Origin: JBHENC01 sp046262295
GTDB lineage: Bacteria; Acidobacteriota; Blastocatellia; Pyrinomonadales; Pyrinomonadaceae
Length of the DNA: 64,000 bases
Reading direction: 5' to 3'
NCBI GenBank assembly: GCA_046262295.1
Contig: JBHENC010000015.1
Span: forward strand, 1-64,000
The translations under genes and the position numbers were made by a program. The notes below the pieces were generated by a model that made no database searches, was not told the DNA's origin, and saw only the letters and a list, made by a program, of their open reading frames with translations. Of this stretch, positions 33,771 to 41,823 are shown piece by piece (the first letter of the stretch is position 1; each line of letters starts with the position of its first letter).

Positions 33771-33821
33771 GGAAAATAAATTTCAGGGCGAACGGAAAGC
33801 CGGATCGGCGGCGTGTATTCA

Positions 33822-34622
33822 ATGGCAATCAATGACGGACAAGCGGGTGCGGCAAGCGAAGTTCTTTCTTCGACGAATCGCGCGCGCCTGAACTATTTCG
33901 ATTATTTTACGGAGATAGAGGAAACTTTTGTGCGGCGGCGCGGCAGGCATTTGCTACTTAGCCCGATTGATTGGGCGTTGATGCAAAGTTGGAAAGAGAT
34001 CGGCGTGCCGCTGCACGTCGCGCTTCGCGGCATCGAACACGCCTTCGATTCTTACGAAGCGAAGCCGCGAGCGCGCAGCGTCAAGACGCTTCTTTACTGT
34101 CAGGAAGAAGTCGAAGCGCAGTTTGCCGAATGGCGCGAATCGCAACTCGGCGCAGCGACGCCCGCCGCAAACGACGAGGCCGCTGAAAAGACGGACGGGG
34201 AAGCGCGATTGCCGTTTCCGCGTCAAACGATTCTGGAGCATCTGGCACACGCGCGTGTGTCGCTGTCGGAAATCCGTGCGGAGCGAACGCAGAAGAAGCG
34301 TGCGGATGAGTTCTGCGAAACGCTGGCGCGCGTTGCCGTGCGGCTTGAAGAGTTGGAAAAGGATTTTGCGCGTGCGGCAAGCCCCGATGCGGAGAAGCTC
34401 GAAGCTTCGCTCACAAGTCTCGAAGCACTGCTCGACGCATCGTTGCGCGTGAGCCTTGCCAAAGAAGAGTTGGCGGCGGCGCAGGCCGAAACGAAAGCGC
34501 AGTTGCAGCCGTATCGCAGCCGCATGGAAGCGGCGACTTACGCGCAGACCTTCGATAATCTGTTGCTAAAACGTCTGCGCGAACAGCACGGCGTGCCGCG
34601 CCTCAGCCTGTTTTATCTTTAA
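33822..34622 (+). CDS. unrecognised cytoplasmic helical protein
   Basis: A protein of about 266 residues. The N-terminal part has a conserved look (NYFDYFTEIEETFVRRRGRH, LLLSPIDWALMQSWKEIGVP, LHVALRGIEHAFDSYEAKPR), the rest is charged and helical with probable coiled coil (about 130-250). The first part resembles the replication-initiation-like winged helix seen in some acidobacterial unknowns, a weak impression only. A GTG at 33813 is an alternative start. It lies between coaX and an rRNA methyltransferase on the same strand with short gaps, so it may belong to a housekeeping operon. Confidence 0.7.
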   Translation: MAINDGQAGAASEVLSSTNRARLNYFDYFTEIEETFVRRRGRHLLLSPIDWALMQSWKEIGVPLHVALRGIEHAFDSYEAKPRARSVKTLLYCQEEVEAQFAEWRESQLGAATPAANDEAAEKTDGEARLPFPRQTILEHLAHARVSLSEIRAERTQKKRADEFCETLARVAVRLEELEKDFARAASPDAEKLEASLTSLEALLDASLRVSLAKEELAAAQAETKAQLQPYRSRMEAATYAQTFDNLLLKRLREQHGVPRLSLFYL

Positions 34623-34646
34623 CGACTTTCAATCTGGACGTATGCG

Positions 34647-35906
34647 ATGAAAAAGCGCAAGCGAGTGCGCCGTGATGCGCCGCCGCACGCCGTGAAGGAT
34701 TCGACGGGCGGCGCGGAAATAGAAGTCGTAATCGAGCGCATTGTGCCGGGCGGCATGGGACTCGCGCACGCTGCAGGGCGCACGATCTTCGTTGCGTTGG
34801 CTGCGCCGGGCGATCGCGTTCGGGTGCGCATCGAAAAGACGCGCGGCAATGTCGCGTTCGCTTCGATTGTAAAAGTGATAGCGGCTTCACCCGTGCGAAT
34901 CGAACCGCCGTGCCCGTATTTCGGGCGATGCGGCGGTTGCGATTTTCAGCAGTTGAATTACGAGGCGCAGCTCGCGGCGAAAGTCGCCATCATACAGGAC
35001 TGTTTGCGGCGCATCGCGCGTCTCGAAACTCCTCTGGAGATTCCAATAATCGCGTCGCCGTCGGCGTGGCGCTATCGCTCACGCGCGCAGTGGCAACACG
35101 ATGGGCGCGAAAAAACGCTCGGCTATTTCACGCGCGGCTCGCATCGAGTGTGTGACGTAATCGAATGCCCGGTAATTGTGCCCGCGTTGCAGCGGACGTT
35201 GACGGATTTGCGCGCGGCTCTAAGCAATGATTCTTTGCCGGAAGGTGTTGAAGAGTTTCAGGCGGTCGCGGGTGATGCGGGCGTTTCGCTTGTTCCACAC
35301 GTGAGCGCTTCAGCGGCGGAGACGGAAGTGAGCTTTACGATTGCAGGCTTTCACTATCACTTCGACGCGGCGGGCTTTTTTCAAATCAATCATCAACTGC
35401 TCGCGCCGCTAGTCGAGGCCGCTATCGCTAATGCAAAAGGCGCGACAGCGATTGATTTATACTGCGGCGCGGGACTTTTCACCTTGCCGCTGGCAAGACG
35501 ATTCGAGCGCGTCGTCGGCGTCGAAGCAAACGAGACGGCGGTTGCTTATGCACAGCGCAATGTGCAGGAAGCAGCACTCGCAAATGCGCGCGTCGAATGC
35601 GCGAAGGTCGGCGAATGGTTAAAGCGCAACGCCGAAAAGTATGCGCCCGTTGATCTGGTGTTGCTCAATCCGCCGCGCGCGGGCGTCGAAGACGTTGACG
35701 CGCTAAACGGTATTCTCTCTTTGCAGCCGCAACGCATCAGATATGTCTCCTGCGATCCGGCGACGCTGGCGCGTGACCTGCGCGGATTAATCAGCAGCGG
35801 ATACAGCCTTGACTCCGTTGCCGCATTTGATATGTTTCCGCAGACGCACCATGTAGAAATCATCGCGCAGCTCTCTTCGCCCGCGCGATTGGTAAGAATT
35901 AGATAA
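34647..35906 (+). CDS. 23S rRNA (uracil-C5)-methyltransferase, RumA/RlmD type
   Basis: A 419-residue SAM-dependent enzyme that methylates C5 of a uridine in RNA. An N-terminal TRAM domain (about 20-80, ERIVPGGMGLAHAAGRTIFV) is followed by the iron-sulfur cluster motif CPYFGRCGGCDFQQLNY with a fourth Cys in VCDVIECPVI, then the methylase core: IDLYCGAGLFTLPLARRF, LLNPPRAGVEDVD, and RIRYVSCDPATLARDLRGL with the nucleophilic Cys. Whether the site is U1939, U747 or a tRNA position cannot be told. Confidence 0.92.
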   Translation: MKKRKRVRRDAPPHAVKDSTGGAEIEVVIERIVPGGMGLAHAAGRTIFVALAAPGDRVRVRIEKTRGNVAFASIVKVIAASPVRIEPPCPYFGRCGGCDFQQLNYEAQLAAKVAIIQDCLRRIARLETPLEIPIIASPSAWRYRSRAQWQHDGREKTLGYFTRGSHRVCDVIECPVIVPALQRTLTDLRAALSNDSLPEGVEEFQAVAGDAGVSLVPHVSASAAETEVSFTIAGFHYHFDAAGFFQINHQLLAPLVEAAIANAKGATAIDLYCGAGLFTLPLARRFERVVGVEANETAVAYAQRNVQEAALANARVECAKVGEWLKRNAEKYAPVDLVLLNPPRAGVEDVDALNGILSLQPQRIRYVSCDPATLARDLRGLISSGYSLDSVAAFDMFPQTHHVEIIAQLSSPARLVRIR

Positions 35907-35976
35907 CTTCTTCACCGTAGCGAAAGCTTTACGCGCTCGCCGCGCGGTCGCTGACGCAATAGACCTCTTTAGATTT

Positions 35977-38742
35977 ATGCGCGCGGTTCCTCACAAAGAT
36001 TCCTGCTTTCACTATCCTTTAATGGTTCTGGCGTGGGCGCTGGCGTGCGGCATCTTCGCGGCAACTTTTATTGGTGCGCAGCACTTGATGATTTGTCTGG
36101 CGTGCGGCGTTCTGTCCGGCGCGCTCGCTTTGCTGTGTCTCGCGCGATTTGATGAAAGAGCCGTTTCCGTAATTCTCGTGCTCGCTTTCTTTGGCGCAGG
36201 CATGACGCTCGAGCTTGCCGGGCAGGGAAGCCTGAAGGCTTTCAATCGTGTTGCGCGATTGTATGAACAGGGCATCATCGCTTCCGGCGATCCGGTGGAA
36301 GTGACAGGCGTGGTTGAGCAAGCGCCGGAGCCTGCGGCCGATGTCTTTTACATGACGTTGCGCATTGAAAGCTTAAGAGCGAAAGAAACGGAGCGGGCTG
36401 TGCGCGGCCGCGTGTGGCTGGTTGCTCCGGTGAGCGACGGCGGGACGCGCGCCGCTTATGAATCGCTGGAGTTGCGTTACGGTGCGCGTTTGCGTGTGCT
36501 GACGAGGCTTCGCCGCGAAGAGAGTTTTCGTAATCCGGGCGTTGCTTCGTCAATCGAGTACTTGGATCGGCGCGGCTTCGATGCGCAAGGGTTGATTAAA
36601 AGTCCTTTGCTGATCGAGCGGCTGGATGACGAGCGTGTGTTCTGGCCGCTGGCGCGTGTATATGAATGGCGGCAGCGTCTTCTCGCAGAGATCGGTGACG
36701 AGTTTTCGACGGAAACGGCGGGCGTATTGCAGGCGGCGCTGCTGGGTGATCGCTATCTGATTACGCGCGGTGCGGCGGAGCGGTTTCGTGCGGGCGGCAC
36801 TTTTCACGTGCTGGTCATCAGCGGGCTGCATATCAGTTTTATAGGTTTCGTCGCGCTGTGGATCGCAAGACGTTTGACGAAGCGGCGCGCGTGGCAGTTT
36901 GCGGCGACGGTGACTTTTCTGTGGGCGTATGCGCTGGGTGTCGGCGCGGGCGCGTCCGTTGTGCGTGCGGCGCTGATGTTCACAACGCTGTTACTTGCGC
37001 CGGTGCTGCATCGCCGCGCGCAGACCTTCAACACGCTCGGCGGGGCGTGTCTCGCGCTGCTCGTCTGGCGTCCGGCAGACCTCTTCGATCCGTCTTTTCA
37101 GTTAACATTTCTTTCGGTGCTCTCCATCGCGGCGATTGCGTGGCCGCTCATTGAAAAGCTGCGTGCGGTCGGCGCGTGGCGTCCGTCGCGCGAGACGCCG
37201 TATCCGCCCGTGTGTCCGCGCTGGTTCCGTGTGATGGGCGAAACGCTATACTGGAGCGAGCGGGGCTGGCGGCGGGAGATGGAGCGCGCGATTTTTCGCT
37301 GCAAGCTTTTCAAGACGCCGCTGGCGATGCGTTTAGAGTGGTGGCGTATGCAGCGTTGTTTACGGTACGCCGTCGGCGCGGTGATAGTTTCGGCGAGCGT
37401 GCAGATTGGAATGCTGCCGTTTCTGGTGATTTACTTTCACAGAATCTCTTTCGCTTCGCTTGTCTTAAACATCTTCGTCGCTGCGATGATGGCCGCCGAA
37501 TCTTTAATCGCGCTCGTGACATTGTTCGTCACGCAAGCGAGCACACAGGCCGCCGCGCCGCTCGCCGCCCTTGTCGAAAAATTGAACTGGTTGATGATTC
37601 ACAGCGTAGACCCGTTCGCAAACGCGCGTGTGGCCTTCGTGCGAGTGCCCGAATATACGGGGCGGGCGGCGATTATTTACGGAGTCTATTACGTGCCGCT
37701 CGGCTTGCTGGTTTTCGCGCTCGCGCGCTGGAATCCGCTGCGCCGCGATGAATCGAAAGATCAAGCAAACGATCAAACGAAGCGGCGCGCGGTGCAGTTT
37801 CTCGAGCCGACGCGCGTCGCCGCCGTTGTGTTTGTCGTGACGCTCTGCTTAATCGTTGCGCACCCTTTGAGCGCAAGGCGGCCTGACGGAAAGTTGCGCA
37901 TTGATTTTCTGGACGTAGGGCAGGGCGACGCGGCGCTTGTGACGATGCCGGACGGCACAACCCTTTTAATTGACGCTGGCGGAAGGCCGCGCATTCAGGT
38001 ACGGAAAGCCGCTGACGCCGACGACGAAGAATTTATGGACGAAGCTTTCGAGCGTGATACGCGCAGTATCGGCGAAGCCGTCGTCGCGGAATATTTGTGG
38101 TGGCGTGGCCTTGATCGCGTTGATTATATTCTGGCGACGCACGCCGACGCCGATCATATCAACGGCTTCAACGACATCGCGCGCAACTTCAAAGTGGGCG
38201 TTGCGATAGTCGCCCGCGCGCCTGCGGCCAACGCCGAATACGCGCGCTTCGCTTCGTCTATGCGGGAGAACGGCGTGCCCGTCCGACTGATAGGACGCGG
38301 CGATGTACTGCATTTCGGTAAAGTGACAGCGGACGTACTGTGGCCTGTCTACGACGCGAGCATGGACGCGCCTTCGCGCAATAACGATTCGATTGTGTTG
38401 CGCCTGCGCTTCGGCAGCAAAACTTTTTTGTTAACGGGCGACATGGAGAAAGAGGCCGAAGACGCTTTGCTTGCCGCGCGCGACGATCTTCATTGCGATG
38501 TCGTCAAGGTGGCGCATCACGGCAGTAAAACTTCGTCCACGCAGGAGTTCGTCGCGGCGACCCGTCCCGCGCTCTCCGTCGTCTCCGTCGGCCTCAATTC
38601 GCCGTTCAATCATCCGAATCGGGATGTCGTAGAGAGGTGGCGCGCAAGCAACGCGCAAGTTCTGACGACGGGAAAAAGCGGCACGATCACCGTGAGCACA
38701 AACGGTCAAAGCCTCGACATCGAAACTTTCGTCAAACGCTGA
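35977..38742 (+). CDS. comEC: DNA-uptake channel ComEC/Rec2
   Basis: A 921-residue inner-membrane protein for import of single-stranded DNA in natural transformation. It starts with membrane helices and a DUF4131-type domain (to about 200), then the competence domain (about 240-560, with GTFHVLVISGLHISFIGFVA and LGVGAGASVVRAALMFTTLL), and ends in a metallo-beta-lactamase domain (about 640-915: IDFLDVGQGDAALVTMPDG, ATHADADHINGFNDIA, VVKVAHHGSKTSSTQEF). The beta-lactamase-like part probably degrades the second strand. Its length and domain order are complete. Confidence 0.95.
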   Translation: MRAVPHKDSCFHYPLMVLAWALACGIFAATFIGAQHLMICLACGVLSGALALLCLARFDERAVSVILVLAFFGAGMTLELAGQGSLKAFNRVARLYEQGIIASGDPVEVTGVVEQAPEPAADVFYMTLRIESLRAKETERAVRGRVWLVAPVSDGGTRAAYESLELRYGARLRVLTRLRREESFRNPGVASSIEYLDRRGFDAQGLIKSPLLIERLDDERVFWPLARVYEWRQRLLAEIGDEFSTETAGVLQAALLGDRYLITRGAAERFRAGGTFHVLVISGLHISFIGFVALWIARRLTKRRAWQFAATVTFLWAYALGVGAGASVVRAALMFTTLLLAPVLHRRAQTFNTLGGACLALLVWRPADLFDPSFQLTFLSVLSIAAIAWPLIEKLRAVGAWRPSRETPYPPVCPRWFRVMGETLYWSERGWRREMERAIFRCKLFKTPLAMRLEWWRMQRCLRYAVGAVIVSASVQIGMLPFLVIYFHRISFASLVLNIFVAAMMAAESLIALVTLFVTQASTQAAAPLAALVEKLNWLMIHSVDPFANARVAFVRVPEYTGRAAIIYGVYYVPLGLLVFALARWNPLRRDESKDQANDQTKRRAVQFLEPTRVAAVVFVVTLCLIVAHPLSARRPDGKLRIDFLDVGQGDAALVTMPDGTTLLIDAGGRPRIQVRKAADADDEEFMDEAFERDTRSIGEAVVAEYLWWRGLDRVDYILATHADADHINGFNDIARNFKVGVAIVARAPAANAEYARFASSMRENGVPVRLIGRGDVLHFGKVTADVLWPVYDASMDAPSRNNDSIVLRLRFGSKTFLLTGDMEKEAEDALLAARDDLHCDVVKVAHHGSKTSSTQEFVAATRPALSVVSVGLNSPFNHPNRDVVERWRASNAQVLTTGKSGTITVSTNGQSLDIETFVKR

Positions 38743-39011
38743 TGTCCCGCACGACATGGTATTTACCGCATACCGTTTTGTCTTAGACGCAAGCGTGTGC
38801 CACTCTGTCTGTGGCGACGGGCAGGCGCGCATCTGTTCGGATACTTTCAGCTCTTTGCACAGCGGCGAAACCGTGCGACTCTTGCGGATAGAGTGGAAAC
38901 AGGCAATTGATTGTCCGGCAATGATTGCGGCCGGGTATGGCGTTCGCGCGCCCGGCTCGTCCGCCGCGCGAGCAACCGTAATGTGATAAGTGTAGAGCAC
39001 CGGGAGCGTAG

Positions 39012-39995
39012 ATGACTCGCACGCAGAAACAAACAAATCGCCTGCTGGCGCTGCTTCTTTTATTCGCTGCGGCGGCCTCGTTTTCTATGGTCGCGGGTCA
39101 GGAGAAAAGCGCGTCCGATGAAGTCATTGAGATTAATTCCGAGCTGGTGGTGATTGATGCGCAGGTAATAGACAAAAAGACGCGGCAGCCCGTCGTAGAT
39201 TTCAAGCGCGATGATTTTGAACTCTACGAAAACGGCGTCCGGCAGAACATTACGCATTTCAGCCGCGACAAGTTGCCGCTTTCAATCGTCTTGATGCTTG
39301 ATGTAAGCGGAAGTACGCGAAGAGTTGTCGAGCAGGTCGGCGCGGGAGCCGTCAATGCTCTGCGGCATTTGAAGCCTGAAGATGAAGTGGCTGTGATGGC
39401 CTTCGCCGATGCCGTGACGCTCGTGCAGGATTTCTCCACAGACCGGCAGCTCATCTCTAGTAAAATCAAAGAAGCTGCGGGAACAAACTACGTCGGCTAT
39501 GGCAATGCAAACATACGCGATGTTATTTCACCGGCCATCGAACAGATGCGTGAATCAGCGAACCCTCTTGGACGTCGCGTAATTATCATCATTACCGACA
39601 ACGTCGTGCCGCCGCCTTCCGATAAAAGCGGCGAAGCTTTTCGTGAAGCTCTGGCATCGGGAAGCACGGTCTGTGGATTGATCGTGCGCGACAGCGTTGC
39701 CAAACTCTTCAACACACTACGGATATTCAAGGGCGGCATCAATTCATACGTTTCCGAAACCGGCGGCGAAATGATCACTGCGGAGCGCGCCGAGATCGAA
39801 ACGAAATTTACACAGTTAATCGAACATTTACGGACGCGTTATAGCTTCGGCTACCGGCCTGCGAACGCCAGCACCGTTGAAACATTTCGCCGGATAGATT
39901 TGAAAATCGCGCCTGCGGCGGCGCACAAAAGAAAGTTAGCGATTCAACTCAAAAAAGGTTACTACGCGCGTGCACGCAGTGTAAAACGAACCTGA
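39012..39995 (+). CDS. exported VWFA-domain protein (acidobacterial type)
   Basis: A 327-residue protein with a signal peptide (about 1-30) and a von Willebrand A domain. It shows the stereotyped layout of the VWFA-related family expanded in Acidobacteria: VVIDAQVIDKKTRQPVVDFK, DFELYENGVRQNITHFSRDK, the metal-binding MLDVSGSTRRVVEQVG (DxSxS), VIIIITDNVVPPPSD, and a C-terminal RYSFGYRPANASTVETFRR-type end. It is probably extracytoplasmic and binds partners through the metal site. Monocistronic; the 269 bases before it hold no gene. Confidence 0.88.
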   Translation: MTRTQKQTNRLLALLLLFAAAASFSMVAGQEKSASDEVIEINSELVVIDAQVIDKKTRQPVVDFKRDDFELYENGVRQNITHFSRDKLPLSIVLMLDVSGSTRRVVEQVGAGAVNALRHLKPEDEVAVMAFADAVTLVQDFSTDRQLISSKIKEAAGTNYVGYGNANIRDVISPAIEQMRESANPLGRRVIIIITDNVVPPPSDKSGEAFREALASGSTVCGLIVRDSVAKLFNTLRIFKGGINSYVSETGGEMITAERAEIETKFTQLIEHLRTRYSFGYRPANASTVETFRRIDLKIAPAAAHKRKLAIQLKKGYYARARSVKRT

Positions 39996-40273
39996 ACACG
40001 CTCTGCTGCATTCGCTGTGGAGTATCCGTCGCGTGCGAGAATCATCCGGCCTTCCGCGCCCGGCACAAAATCGGTGAACGCGACGCGCCACGCTAAATGT
40101 CCCGCCCTGCGCGAAGCTACAGGTCTCCGTCTTTCTCCGGCACGGATTGTCCTTCGGCGCTTAAAATAAAAGCGGCAAAGGCACGCGCCGAATCCTGCGG
40201 CGATGATTGTCCGGAAAATCCCCTGCGAAGGACATCGGACTATGCTTTGAAGCGAAGCCCATCGAAACTTTTC

Positions 40274-40603
40274 TCAATCAACTGTGATGTATTTACGCAG
40301 CATGATAAACCGCCGCTCGCTGATGCCGCGCACGGCGATCAAATGCTCGGCTCTGCGAAAGCGTCCGAACTGTTCGCGGTGCTCAATGATGCGCGCGGCG
40401 AGTCCCGTGCCGATTCCCGGCAACTTCTCTAAAACTTCGGGCGATGCCGTGTTGACGTTAATGCGGGCAATGATTTCGTTTTGACGAGCATCCGCTTCCG
40501 TCGTGGCTTGCCGGTTGGCGTCAACGGGCGTGTGTCGCGCCATTTTGACGCAGGACGAGGCTGGAAGCGATAGTAAGAGAAAGGCGAACGCGGCACAGCG
40601 CAC
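40274..40603 (-). CDS. comEA: ComEA-like DNA-binding helix-hairpin-helix protein
   Basis: A 109-residue exported protein. The start is a GTG preceded by TTGGAAGA, giving VRCAAFAFLLLSLPASSCVK, a signal or lipoprotein-like leader with a possible lipid-modified Cys. The C-terminal 60 residues are two helix-hairpin-helix motifs (RINVNTASPEVLEKLPGIGT, then LIAVRGISERRFIMLRKY), as in ComEA, which binds incoming double-stranded DNA in the periplasm. The frame is open upstream to 40834, but that part lacks protein-like features. It lies 1.5 kb from comEC on the other strand. Confidence 0.82.
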   Translation of the reverse strand: MRCAAFAFLLLSLPASSCVKMARHTPVDANRQATTEADARQNEIIARINVNTASPEVLEKLPGIGTGLAARIIEHREQFGRFRRAEHLIAVRGISERRFIMLRKYITVD

Positions 40604-40734
40604 GTATCTTCCAACGTAGCTTTGACTCTGGAACGCAAAATGCTGTAAGCGAACAGGTTGCAGGATGTGCCGCGCGCGTGTGCAAAATGCTAGAAGTCTA
40701 AACATTTCAGGAACTTGTAACACTTCAAAGGCCG

Positions 40735-40777
40735 TTTTCCACAGACTTTTCCACAGTTGCCTGTGGAAAAGTCTGTG
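40735..40777. repeat. hairpin containing DnaA-box-like TTTTCCACA motifs
   Basis: TTTTCCACA occurs at 40735 and 40747 and in reverse (TGTGGAAAA) at 40762. The last two belong to a perfect 17-bp inverted repeat CACAGACTTTTCCACAG-TTGC-CTGTGGAAAAGTCTGTG (40740-40777). TTTTCCACA is one base from the classic DnaA box. There is no T run, so it is not a standard terminator, though it lies downstream of a leftward gene. Confidence 0.5.
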
Positions 40778-40871
40778 CCCTTCGCCGGAGCTTTCGTGCG
40801 CCTTCGGTGAGTCTTTTGTGCCGCTCTTTGGCAACGCCGCCGCACTTGTGTTTAGTCCGATTTCGCTGGCC

Positions 40872-41663
40872 TTACCTTAAATCGTCGCGCGTTGAGCGGA
40901 GCGGCGTGTCGGCAAGTAAGTCCGGGCGTGCCGGACGGGTTAAGTCTTCATTCATCGCTAATTGGTTGGCGGCTTGTGCCATTGTCTGGCCGCTTTGATA
41001 CCAAGACTCTGTGATTTTTGCTGCGACATCGCGCCCGCCCAGTCCGAAGGCCAGCCCGACGGCCAGCGCAATGCTGCCAACAAGTCCGATGAACAACGTG
41101 TTGACAACGACTGCCGCGATGCCCAGCTGGTTGATGGCGGCGATGATCGCAAAGCCGAGCACCGCATAGCGTGTGAGCGTGGCTAACAGGTTTGGATTGC
41201 CCACGCCCATCTCCGACACAGACCCGCGTACTACTCCTGCGAGAAACTTCGCAATCAGCGCGCCGACCACGATGATGACCAGCGCCACGACAATATTCGG
41301 GATGAAGAGAACGATGCTGTTGATAATCGCGGTGATTTGCGGCATCCCCAAAATGTTGGCTGCTGCCTGAATGAAGATCAGGCGGATAAACCACTTAATC
41401 AGTTCGGCGATTATCTTCGAGATCGTCCAACTGGTGCCGGTGCGTACAATAAAGTCGCTAATGCCGGAGTGATGCACGGCGCGCTCCAGCCCAACGGCTC
41501 TCAAACCCTTCTCGATTAAGCGTGCGAGAATACCCGAGATGATCCACCCGATGATAAGGACGATAATCGCTCCTAACAGGGATGGCAGGAAACTCATAAA
41601 GCTGTTGATGGCATTGGTGAATGACAGCCATAGTGTATCGCTGGTGGTTCGTACTTGAATCAT
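40872..41663 (-). CDS. TM-helix (MscS-related) membrane protein
   Basis: A 263-residue inner-membrane protein with about five hydrophobic helices and the repeated conserved TM-helix pattern (FLPSLLGAIIVLIIGWIISG; FIPNIVVALVIIVVGALIAK; GLVGSIALAVGLAFGLGGRD). The GLAFGLGGRDVAAKI segment is the equivalent of the MscS pore-end motif, but the large cytoplasmic vestibule of MscS is missing. It may be a minimal mechanosensitive-type channel. The C-terminal 30 residues are polar. Confidence 0.8.
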   Translation of the reverse strand: MIQVRTTSDTLWLSFTNAINSFMSFLPSLLGAIIVLIIGWIISGILARLIEKGLRAVGLERAVHHSGISDFIVRTGTSWTISKIIAELIKWFIRLIFIQAAANILGMPQITAIINSIVLFIPNIVVALVIIVVGALIAKFLAGVVRGSVSEMGVGNPNLLATLTRYAVLGFAIIAAINQLGIAAVVVNTLFIGLVGSIALAVGLAFGLGGRDVAAKITESWYQSGQTMAQAANQLAMNEDLTRPARPDLLADTPLRSTRDDLR

Positions 41664-41823
41664 TTGGAACTCCTTTGTCAGGCGAAAGGTGGGACAGCCG
41701 GTTGCATGGTTTCAAACTCCGCCGCCTGTTACGCACAAGAATCCCTGTGCAGGAAAGAATGAAACCAGAGGCACAAAAGTAAAAACTAAATATCGTGTTA
41801 GCCGAAAACCAGCGCCGCTTCAG

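Noticed and set aside
40735..40777. Replication origin
   Set aside because: Only three DnaA-box-like motifs, no AT-rich unwinding region and no dnaA, dnaN or other origin-linked gene nearby.
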